NCBI RefSeq assembly: GCF_031877795.1
Contig: NC_133939.1
Span: forward strand, 6,863,698-6,927,697
DNA length: 64,000 bases
Direction of reading: 5' to 3'
DNA from: Strix aluco
Taxonomy: Eukaryota > Chordata > Aves > Strigiformes > Strigidae
Shown: positions 38,901-50,900 of the stretch, in pieces
Layout of the letters: every line of letters starts with the position of its first letter
Position numbering within the stretch: the first letter of the stretch is position 1
Notes under the pieces: model-generated
Told to the model about the DNA's origin: nothing
Database searches by the model: none
What the model saw: only the letters and a program-made list of their open reading frames with translations
Position numbers and translations under genes: made by a program

Positions 38901-41900
38901 CTATCACTTTTCCTCTGGAAAGCAGAACGAGATCATCAAACTTGGTTTTGACAGGTCATCAAAAACAGCTGTCAAACTGACTAGTAAGCTTGAGGTTAAT
39001 CTTTTTGATTATCAAAGTAAGAACTCCGTAGCTCCAGGACCAAACCCCTACATGGAGCTCAGCTGTATTCGTGTGAGAAGTTAGATATGTCTCCTCAGCT
39101 CTCATCCTGAGGGCCTCAAATGGGCTGTTCAGACCCATGCTGTGTGTCTGGCCCGTGGGGTTTCATCTGGCTTTGACAGTTAATATTGCCATTAGCAGGT
39201 AGGCACTTTTACAGTCCTGTCTGATGGCTGTTGAAGTGCTCCTGAAAATGCAGTTTTCAGGTAACAACCAAACAGCGGTTACAGTTCCCTGCAGGTTCTT
39301 GACAGATTCTTGCAGAATGAGTCAGATTCTGGCAGGATTTTGCTTATGCATGTGGAGCTGCAAATAGACTTGTTACAAGAAGATCCTGCAGCAATTATTC
39401 TTCATTTTATGTTTGGTAAACTGTTTTCAGGGGCCCTTCCGTGACCATGGTCACTGAGTGTTTAGTGTGCTACACACATGTAGCCGTGCATATAGATGAA
39501 TATTATTTGCAAAGGCATCCTGTACTAAAGCCAGGGCTAGGCAGTGTCCTCACACATCCAGAGCTTCTCTGGAGCCTGTTCAAAGCCAAAGCATTAGGAA
39601 TAGCTGTAGTGCTTAATTCTCCTAAAGCTGCCTCAGTCATGCTCTCAATAAAAGCTGGAAAACATTGTGAGAACCCTCTGCTTCCCTCTTCCACTCCCGA
39701 AGTCTTGTTCCTCACCTGATATGTAGACTTCATTTTTTAGCGTAATGCATGCAAACTCCACCCATTTTTTATTATCATTCTCCGTCTCCTGCTCCGTGAT
39801 TGGTAATTTTGCTACTTCCAGGCGGCTTCGCCTCAAAGGATCCAGACAAGTCACTTCTGCTACAAACTTCTCATCTTTTGTACAGCCCCCTATGATCATA
39901 AACACCTCAGACTGGAACTCGTGCATCCTGGGCTTGGTTCTTTCTGTAATAATCTAAATGCAAGCAAGACAGAGTGAGTACACAGGGCACTTACACCTAT
40001 GATTACAGAGAGGTCTGGTGACCTTTTTTCTGATTACTTGTTTTGCAAATCAGAACTGGCTTACATCAGCTGAACCAATTATCAAATGCTCTCTAAGTTG
40101 AAAGCCTGGAAAACATGCTAGAAGCATCCAGTAGAAGTTGCTGTATCCTTCTTTCAGCAGGATTTCTCCAACACTGGACTTAGTTGCTTTTGCCTACCCA
40201 CTAGAATCCCTTCAGATCCTCTTGGGAATTCCCAGGGTGGCACCAAGAGCTATGAAGGTGAGCACTACTGACAAGGCTGGGTGCATGTGAAGCAGCTGAA
40301 AAGGACAGGGTTTATTTGGGCTGACAGAGTGAGGGCAAGGTAGGAGGGCCCCAAGGTTTGTGTATGCCCTGGGGAGCTTGGAGAGAGCAAGACTGAAGTT
40401 AGCACTAGCAGAAAATAAGTGCTCTCATTATTTGTCCTGATGAGATATGTTAAAGTGTCAAAGCAATAACAATTCTCAACTGTGAGGTTTTTTTATTTGT
40501 TTCTTTGTTTATAAGCCCTAATTTTAAGCCAAAATTAGAAGATTCATTTAAAGCCAGTACCAGGCTCTGAAACGTGGTTAGCTCTAATTTACTGCCTGTT
40601 GGCTCAGTTTATTGACCAGGTCTTTGTTTCAGGGACACTAGAAAAAGTCACTTCCCGGGTAGATGTTCACCAGGAGCAAAGAATGCAGGGAGTGCTTGGA
40701 AACTTGTGTTCTGCTTGGAGGAAATAGTTGCAAGCAAGTGGAAATGAGTACATTAGTGTCCTGAGGGATGCTGGCTCTGTGCTGGAGGATAGAAGAAATA
40801 ACATTCTCTATCCTCCCCCACCCCCAAATTTTTCATACTGGAAGAAATGCAGCGTAAAAGACACGGGAAGCACATAAAGTTGTTCCTCTGCTTATGCTGT
40901 ATCACAGGGCATTTGCCAATCTGCAGACCCTCGAAGTCTGCTGGGAGAGGTCTGCAGTAATTGCAGCTGTTACCCTCTGCGTGCCCCAGAGAAGCAGGCA
41001 CACACAGTTTAAATGCTGTGACAGTAGGCAGCTTGCTTACAGTTTTACTTCTCTTTCTACTTTTAACATGTTTCTATAAATTGGCATAGTTTATCTATAT
41101 TAAAAATACTATTTACACAGACATAAATCTTTTGTTTTCCCTATGTTTAGCAAATTATTAGGCACATATTTTTAAAACATCTGTCCCAGAACTTGCAAGC
41201 TTTCAGAAATCTGTTTTTAACCTGTCTGTCACCATTGCCAAGCGTCAGCCCCAGGGAGGATAGCTGGCAGGGCTGCCTCTGGCGGCTGCCTCTTTGAAGA
41301 TGAGTGTAATGAGAGTTCAAACCTGAGCAACACTCCCTTTATCTACCCCGCATGGACCTGACAGCACTGTTGAGTGGGGCAAGGCTTCCTCGAGGAGTTC
41401 CCACCAGACTGGCTGGCACTGCCCCAGTTTGTTGAGTACTGTCTTGCACAGTCACAGGCACAAAGAGCCCTTGGTCTGCCCCCCACTGCCAGTGACACAT
41501 CCACTGTTAGCGATGGATCCACAACATGCTTCTGAGGGCTCCTGCCTTCCTCTGGCTGAGGACACACACACGTTTCCTCACACACTCACATACCTTTGCT
41601 CCTGTTGTGAAATCTGACCTCTGGTTGCTCTCCCCTCTACCCCATATTTTGGGCCAGGAGATGTGATGGATACCTAACTTCCCAAAGAGGACAGGCAATT
41701 GAAGAACTGGAGATCCACCACAGCCTACCTTGAGCAGGCAGGACAGGACTCAACTGGATGTCAGATGAACCTGTCTCTGGGTGCAGGGACCTCTGCAAAT
41801 GAGGAAGATAGGCAGACGTCTCCTCTGGGAAGAGACTGTCTTCTTCATGGGAGGTTCTCTCTTTGTGAAACATTTCCCCCCATAAGTAACAGATGGAGAT

Positions 41901-44900
41901 GTTACATATTCAGATTTGAAAGGGTCATTACAGATTGTGGCACAGTTTAGCGAGAAAATCGTTCTTCCTTTCTTAGGCTTGAAATAATAGCTAAGAGGGT
42001 GAGGTGTCAGGAGTAACACCATTTGCCTTTTTACGAGGAAGTCCCCTGGGGTCTTTGTTTAGCTGCTCAAGTGTGTGTATGAAGGGTCAAGCTCAGATGT
42101 TCATAAACAGGAAGCTATACACTTTGTTTTAAAACAACCTACCAAAACCTTCTAAACTCTGTATATCAGCAGGATAACTGGTGAGGCTCACCTTGACTTT
42201 TCAGTAGCACCAGTTAATGAAACTTCAGTGTGAGTACCTTTTTCAGCCTCATGGTACTGCTCCTTCTGATGGGATTTTTGAGCAGAAGCATGAGACATTT
42301 AGAAAGAGCAGCAGATACCTTACTTTCTTACTCACCTCATTGCCTGACAGATGGTACATTCTTGCTTCCTGGAGCAAAGGAAAGACATCTGGACACTGTC
42401 TAATGAGTTGATCGGCTTCAACAGTCTCTACAAAATACCAGGGGTCCAAAAGGGGCAGCCGAACATTCTCCAGCACGTATGGCAGGAGAGGAAACCTTTC
42501 CGACTCCTTGTAACGAACCCAGTTCATTACAGTTTCGAACACCTGTGCCTCTTCCGTGACATAGAGGTCATCACTCTTCAGCGTGCTGCAGAGAATGTCG
42601 GCCGGCAGCTCCAGGAACTCCTCATAGTTCAGGACCTGGGTGAAGTTCTGGATAATGTAGTTCTGCACTTGTTGTTTCAGGCTGTGCAAGGAGTGGGCAT
42701 CAGCCAGCCTCAGGATGCCAACGCAGTTCTCTGGCTGCAGGGCCTCAGTGAGAAAACTGGCACAAGCATCTACCATGCGAAGGAACTGTGGACAGAACAA
42801 GCATGTGTAAGCGCAGAGCAGTTACTTGTATGACCATATCACAGGAGAGCTATGGAGCTTTTGTGCAGTACAGCAAAGGGCTGGGGGAGACAGGAAATCA
42901 GTCATATGAGGACAAGTATGTCCCAGAATCTGCAGTCTGAAATGAAAAGTTTTTCCTCCCACTGTTTTTTCTCCCTCTGCATCCATACTGCGTTGCATTT
43001 TCTCCCTCTGCATCTTTTTCCCTCTTGCAGGACACAGAAGACCTGTGACAGTCATGGATTTTATTTGTTTCACAAAAGTAAAGGGTTTCCTACCATTCCC
43101 CTTCCCTCCATGAGATCTCAAAGCACTAGCAGCAGTTACACAGCACATAAGGTCCCCAGGCTTCAGATGTGCTTACCCTGCCTCACCTAGCATGTCAGCT
43201 CAGATCGGCAAGGAGGGAGTCTGGTTTTAGGGTGCACGTGGCTCCACGGTCTGCATTTATGGTCCCACCGTCCAAAAAGTGTCTGAGGCCTTGCAAGGGT
43301 GGTGGAAAATGCGTGCTGAGGTCTGGGGGGTTTAGGCCAAAGTGTGACCCCCCCAGAGTGTATGGGCATGCTGTCCTGTACTGGAGTACATGGCAGAAAG
43401 AGATTGACCATCAGCAAATCTTTGAGCTGCCTGACAGCCAGGGTTGTCTGGCAAGTGTCTGTTGAGGGGGAGGCCTTCGGAGGTTTTAGTGACCTTTGTT
43501 TTCCTTGTCATCATCATTGGTTAAAAAAAGATAGAAGTGCATTTTACACACAGAATCTGCTTAATCAAAGAACTTTCCATGTTTGCATTCAATAGGGCAT
43601 CACAACTGCTCTCATTCATTTCCTTTGCACAATAGCCCCACTTCAGAGTCCCAAACGTGCAGATCCTGGACCACAGATGTCTGCAGAGCATTTGCTGTGA
43701 ACTATGGTGCGAGCTGGGTTGCTGGTGATTATTCAGGAATTGGGAACTAGTTTTAGGTAGAACTGATAAGTTACAGTGCTTCATCCTCTGTTTTCCATCA
43801 CCTCTGTGATTTCACATATGGATAGGGCACCAGTATTTCATGTTGCTTTTGCCACCGAGCAGTGCAAACAGCGACATACAGAAAGGTGGGTCAGAACCGA
43901 TGCTGTGCATTTCCGTCTATGGTTTGTGGGTCCTTTTTCCATCCAGTGTCTGCAAGCAAACCATTTTAACTCATTCTGTCCCACGGGAGAGAGTTGCACA
44001 ACAGTACTTTAGGGGCCAAGAGGAAGCGAAACATTTTTAAACACTGTAGTATGTAGATTTGTTTCAGTAATTAGGGTAGAATCTTCCAGACCAGGCGCTG
44101 TCATGTTGACATATTTAGACTGTTTACCAGAGCCGAGCGATCACAGACGCTGTGTACAGACTACCTGGTTCCTGTTTTACATTTAGATGTGGTCAAGAGT
44201 TTAGAGAAATGCAACAGACTGATGAACAAGGGTACATGAGGTCTCAGAATATGTTGCTGCCGTTGTGATATAAATATGTCAGTGGCACACCGTGGCACCG
44301 CAGCAGAGCTCGGCGGCCCCTCAGTGCCTGCCACGCTCGCGTTACTTGTTCTCTGGGCGAGCACAAGGCTAACACTTTGAACTCACTAGTGCACTTCCCT
44401 GAGGATCTGAAAGGACTTTGCTAACACCAAGTAGTCCTCAGACCTGAGGCAGATTAAGCATTAGTCCTTTAAAAGTTGGCAGTAACGAGATGCAAAAAAA
44501 CCCCAAAATTTGCCAAGGTCACTAATCAAGTCATCCACAAGTCTGGGAATAGACCCCAAAACGACATTCTCACCAGCCTACGGCCCAACCACTGTAGAGT
44601 GCTCTAATTATTTACACATGGCTTGTTAAGAGCGATACTCACAAGATGACACCAGAGCGTTTTCTCCCAGGCGGTGCACACCGGCACCACTAATCACGCG
44701 GGGTAGCTGTGTTTGTGGCCAGACAGATGCAGAACTACGAGGTGTGGGTGTGAGAAACGTGCACCGCTGAGGGCTGAGCCAGAGAGGTCAGACCACTTGG
44801 GAGCATATCAAAGCAGGACTTTCCCTGGCTGCTGCTCCCCGTCTCCATGCTGCCCTGTCTCCCCATGACTCCCTTCATTTAGAGACAAAACTCCCCTCAA

Positions 44901-47900
44901 AAGTCCCCCAGACTTGCTGAGCACGCTTCAGTCAGTCCCATGAGAGCAAGTGACTCAGGAGAGCACCCAGAAGGAAAACACCCCTGAGCCTCTGCTTCAT
45001 CTGCTGTGATTATTTTTGCAGAGCTCTACCTTTTCTTCTTTCCCTTCACGACTACCCCTCCTAATGCCACCCCAGGCATTTTAAAAGCTGTTTCCTGGGA
45101 ACAGTTTCTTTAATAACTGGGTCCTTCTCCTAATACCCCTTTGAATCCAGGGTACTTGCTAGAAACATCCCATACGCTTACTTGGCCTCCACTTGGCCTT
45201 CTCTCTGAATAATAAAATTTATTCTCCCCATTTAAGTCCTTCCTTGTCCCAGCTTTGATTCAACAGTCCAGCACAAACAGTGCCAGCAGCCCTGCCTCCT
45301 GCTGTAACCCCCAGAAAGGGAAGGGAGCAGTGGTTGAAAGGGCTTTTATTCATAATCCCTCTCTGTATGCAGCACAGTTCAGGGTCAGATCCTGCACCCC
45401 GCAGCCGCGCTGCCCTCGGCCACCCGCTCTGCCAGCGACCACAGGGGCAGCAGGTCCCAACCCAGCAGTAGCACCCATGTCCCAGGGGAGCCCCACGGCA
45501 GGCAGCCAGCCAGGCAATGAAGGGGCACAGTGACCCTTGTGGGGTGGCTCTCTGGGGAACTGACAGCTTTAGGAGCCTGGGAACAGATCTCCGACCTGGA
45601 GCTGCCCTGAAGCCCTTCGTTAGCAAATCTCACCTTCCTGGCTGGCACGGCTGGCACTGCACAGTGGCTGTGGTGTAACTAACACTGTCCTGCCACAGCC
45701 ACCCTGGCTGTTCCCTGCCAAGTGGCTACAGGATGGTTTTCAGTTATTGGCAAGGTATTTTCCTTATAGTGTCTTGCTCATGAAAAGTGGATTAACATAC
45801 GGATGAGAACTGCTTTGGGAGTCATTAAGGCCATCGGGCTGGTGGTGCTTCAGCTGTGCCCCGGGGATAGAGCAGAGTGTGGCAGCTTGGGGGCATCCTC
45901 CGCTGCTCCCACTGCAGCTGGCATCTCCATGGCAGTGGCCATCGCAGCCCTTTGGGGCAATCAATACTGTTTCTTTTACATCTCCTCAGGAGCTTGCTTC
46001 CCTCCCACCACCTCTTTGCTTTCACCAAAGCAGCTGACGTGGCCCCTCACGCAAGCGGTGCTGAGGGAGTGGGGTAATACAGAGGTTCCTGGCGGGGCAG
46101 GAGGGGTGTAGACAGGTCTGAAGGTTGTTGTTGAATTACCACAGGGGAAGCAGATCTCTCTGCCACAGCCCTGAGAAGCAGCTGAGATCCTGGCCCTACC
46201 AAGAGGTGAAAGGATGAGCTGCTCCCCAGGCAGCGTGGGTGGCAGAGGGTGCTGGGCTGGATCCAGGGTGGGCCCTGGCCTTGCGACCATGGTGGCTGGG
46301 CAGCCGCCAGCCCAGACAGGGGAGTGACTACTGAACTCATGTGGCAACTGTGCTCTACGTGGAAAAAATTTGTCTGGGTCACTTCAGGGTGAGGCTTAGC
46401 TGTTCAGCAGCTCCCTGTTCCAAACCCTTCACCTGCTTCCCCCAGGAGGAAACCTCTGTGCACAAAGCTCTGTGCACTGCATCAGGGACCTCTCTCAGTC
46501 ACCTTCCACCACTTCCTGCTGTCAGTTTTGGCTGCATTTGGTCAAAACTTATTGTAAGGGACTAAGGAAAGGCATAATTATGTAAAACTTTTTCACAAAT
46601 ACTTTCTAGAGAAAAGTGGAGTATCTATACTGGAATATCTAGAACTGTGCAAGTTATTTCTTTTTTGGCTCTTTGTCAAGTCTGAGAGATTGAAAAGAGG
46701 CACTCCCAAAAATTGTCGCTAGTCAGATAAAAAAGTTCTATGTGGAATTTGCTTTTCTCACATGTCATTAATTGAAAAGGAAAGGATTTCCCAAACAAAA
46801 ATGTTACAATAAATTGCAGAATAAATCTTTTCAGCTGTTGATATATTGAAATTAAACATTTGACTCTTTCAGCTGTTTTTTTTTGTTCTTCGGCATAAAT
46901 AGCAGAGAGAAGCTGGCAGAACGCTAGTAGTTACTAAATCTTTTTTACACAAAACACATTTTCAGCCAAAAACGTCACCCATGTATAATGTGAGGCTTTA
47001 AGGCCTTATAAATCTTCATAGTATCCAAGACCATTGCAGTAAGACTTGGGATCACTGCTTTTAGTTGAATATTTCTGGTTTTTTAGGTTTTGGTAGTTTA
47101 CTGTTCTTGCTCATGGCCCCCTCACAATTTTATCATTGCTCTGGCAGTGTTTGATAGTTTTCTTAAAGCACCAGCCTTAGGAATCAAATTTAATCTTAAT
47201 TTTAATGAAACCTAGGGAAAAGAGGATAAAATATAAGTTTACATTTTTGATGATTTCAGAAAAAAACACCTGAGGAATGACCCTAAGGAAAAAAGGTTCA
47301 GAAGAAAATGAAAAGAACACGAAAAAGTGTCCTGAAAAATGAACCAAAAGTAACCTTTGAGTGCTACCGTTTGCAGTATTGGTCTGCTGAAGATGTCTGT
47401 ACATTACTGCACTCCAGCCCCAGGCAACATTAAAGCTACACCACCTTTTCTGAGTTACCTTGGGGCGCACTTTGTGATAACTTTCCCTTCTCTCCCCACA
47501 GCAAGTACCAGCTCCCATTACCCCAAAGGCCACAGGTTCATTTCAGAGCAAAACCTCCCGTGTAAGATTCAAGAATCTAAAGTTCATAATGAACCACGAT
47601 GATTATGCAGTCAGGTGTTTCTTGCCTTCCTTAATGAAAAGACTGGACACACACATTGGCTCTTGGCAGGTTACGCTGGTTGCAATTTGTTAGCAATCTG
47701 CAACTTGGTACCAAGGACTGCAATTTGGTAGACCTCACAGGTGATTTACAGGACACGTGAATACCTCATGCACCAAAGGCTGAGTAACACTGCTCAAGTC
47801 TGACTCCCCACAAGTCACAGGTCATGACTAAATCCCTTTACATCAAGAGTCCTACAAAGGAGGATGCTAACTGTGGCTGGTGAGCCTCCATCTCAAGGCA

Positions 47901-50900
47901 ATGGAGAGGGAGAGACAAAGTTAGCTCCCTGCTCTGGCTGGCCATGCCAGCCACTGCCCACTAACTCTTTTGGAGGGTGGCTGCCCTTCACAGGCTGACC
48001 TGAACCTTGGGGAGCACTGTCCCAGCAACACAATCCTGCTGCCTGGCAGGCAGCACGTGGGAGCAGCTCTTGGAGGCAGAGCCTGGCTGTTTGCCTGTTT
48101 GCATGGCACCCAGCACAGCAGCACTCCAGTACGTGGCTGTGTAAGTAAATATGAAACAAAATGCTTCCAGAACCCATGAAATCAGAGAAGTTTGCAGTGA
48201 GTTAACCAGGGTAAGACATGGTGTTGCCAGAGAAACAAGACTGGATCGGTGCGTTTGAGTTATTTGTACCTGAAAGAGGCTGGCAGCTTCCAAGACTTTC
48301 TGTACGTTTTGCTTTGTGATGAGCATCTTGCTGGTGTAGGTGTAGTCCAAGAGTATATTCATGGTTTCTGCATCAACCCCTTTAAGTATGATCTTCTCTT
48401 CATATTTCTCTCTTAAATCATTGCAGAACATGGCCCTGAAAAGAAAGACATTTATCTTTTACTGCATCCCAGCCAGGATGAAGCATTCTGAAAACATTTG
48501 GTTATATAGATTTCAACACAGAATACTCTGATTGCTTCATATTTTATGCAATTAATCCTGTAGCAAAGTAACAAGGCAAATACTTTTGTTGCTTTCATAC
48601 TTCTTTACTCCTGAGTTTGATAAGGCATGAACACAGAGCTGGACTTTACAGTAGGCCTGGAGCTCCTTGGCAGCAAAAGGCAGCTGGGACCTTCCCTGAG
48701 TAGTGCTCTGTGTCTGGACTGATGCTGCAGAACCGTTGGGATGTCTCACCTGCCGGCCGCTTACAGACTCTTACTCTTTCTGTTTCTTGTACAGGCCCTG
48801 CTCATTAAGCCCAAACCTCCTAGCCACCAGCATTCTGCACATTTTGCTAACACTTAGCACATGTACTTTATAACCCTTGGCAAGGTCAATACCCCTGTGC
48901 TTCTGAGCTGCAGAACTCTGCTTAGACTGAACCCTGAGGGCCAGACCAGATCCACATGTCTGACAGCCTCACCTCTAAGCTTCCCAACATATCTTTGACC
49001 CCATTAATACCAAGGACAGGCCAGGAGAGAACGGCTTATGGATTTCCTTCTAATTAAGACATTTCCTGTGCTAAATTTTGGGAGCTTATGGTAGGATTGT
49101 AGAGTTGGTACCTCTTGGCTGGAGAAGTACTTGAATAATCATGAACTAGAACTACTGTTGGACAGAAAGTGCCGTGATTTAATGTGTATTGATACCACCT
49201 CTTCTTTGGTGGATAATACTGCCTTTGAAAGGCGACCACCACACACACCTTTGGCACTAGTCAGATATTTCATGTGGGATATAAATCAGAAATTTCTCTA
49301 AGAGCTATTTAAACTCATTTTGCATTGTGATAGCTGGAAGGCAAACACACACATCTTCATCTACATTTTCAATTCATAGTTTTAAGTATTTCTTCCAATG
49401 CTTTTGATTTTATTTAGAAGTTTCATCAGTCCTGTCTTGTTCACTGCATTCAGAGAACGAGATTTCACATCATTTGGAATCTGGCTCAACACATTAGAAG
49501 TATGTGAGTCCACTTGTAACTGCGTTGGTGAAAACATGTGCAGATCTAAAGTGTAATTAGAAGCGCTCTTTACCCTGCATACCAAGTGCTTCTTTATTAG
49601 TCATGTACAATGTTGACAGGACAGTGCAACCTGGGAAGTGGCTAGAGGTCCAAAGTTAGGCCATGCATTTCTTGTAAAAGCGGTGCCAGAATAAAAGCTG
49701 TCTGATTGACACATCTTACTGGAACCAAGATGTAAACAGTTTTTATTGCAAAGCAGTTAGGCATGGTGAATGGCAAACGGATGGAAGATACCAGCTGCTT
49801 GTTGCTCTGAGCTACCTGCTCCTTGCCTCAGAAGAGATTTTATAGCAAGAGAGAGCTGGTATTAGTTATCTCAGTGTATAAAACTGCCTTTTGGATAAAG
49901 AGACCTAACTTTTGAGTGGGAAACTTGGGCAGAGAAGTTACTTGTCAGAAAAGATGTTCAGCCAAAATTCTCATTTTCCCTTCACTTGTCAGCTCGGTAG
50001 AGGTTTTTGATTCATGCTCTGCTCCATTCCACGGTCCAGTTTCTGCTGCCACTGAAATCATAGTATTTGAAAGGCATTAAGACAAAATGCTCCTTAACTT
50101 CATTGAGCGCAAGGCTGGGATTCTCCTTAGCTCCTCTCCCTTTGGCAGTGTCGAATGTTGTATGTCTGGGGCATGCAGGCGGGTGACCATTTGAAAACAA
50201 CAGTCCTCAGTACCCACTTCTCCCTGGGAATGGGGTTTCTGCACTGAGAGGGAGGTTTGTACAAAACAGCCGTTTCAATTGCATGAGATGGATAGGTGCC
50301 GAATGCTTCATCTGAATGTAGGCCGTTGTCGGATGCAGGTGTTGTCTGCTCTTGTTCCTTTTATCTCTTAAATTGGTGACTCCAGTCTTGTATTTAACCA
50401 TCCCTGTCGGGGTGGTGAGAGCACTCATTTCTGTCCCACAAAGCCGGACTGTTTGATGGAGGTCAGTTAGAGATATCCAGCGTTACACCATTGCAAGGCT
50501 GCTCAGAAACCAGCCTCGGGATTCTAGTGGAGGCTTTTCACAGGGATCATGTCCAAGTGCTTTCACCTATCTGTCTCCTAATCTGTGAAATTGCGTTACA
50601 GCTGCCATCCACTCCCAGTCTCATAGGATACGGATTCATGTAACATGGCTGCAACCTGCAGAAGTCACACCATGCTCTCCCACAAGTACTCCTCTCTAGA
50701 TGGTGGCAGGGCTGAATAGGGCAGCACTACCCAGGAGAGCTGACTCCTGTAGTGGCTTTCCTTCTGTTTGGATGGAGTGGACCTCACTGCCACCCTGCGT
50801 GCGGCCGGAGGGAACACCCTGACACCACTCAGGACTGATCAGGCTGAGGTGCTCTCCTGGGGATTAAAATGCTGTTTCTGAACCTTTCTGTACTTACCCA

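Noticed and set aside
42351-42833. 160-codon open frame on + opposite KLHL6 exon 3
   Set aside because: Shadow of the strongly coding - strand; KLHL6 exon 3 explains the open frame.
45219-46382. Cluster of long frames on both strands in KLHL6 intron 2
   Set aside because: All frames are open at once because the sequence is GC-rich with few stops; no domain or splice pattern singles one out.
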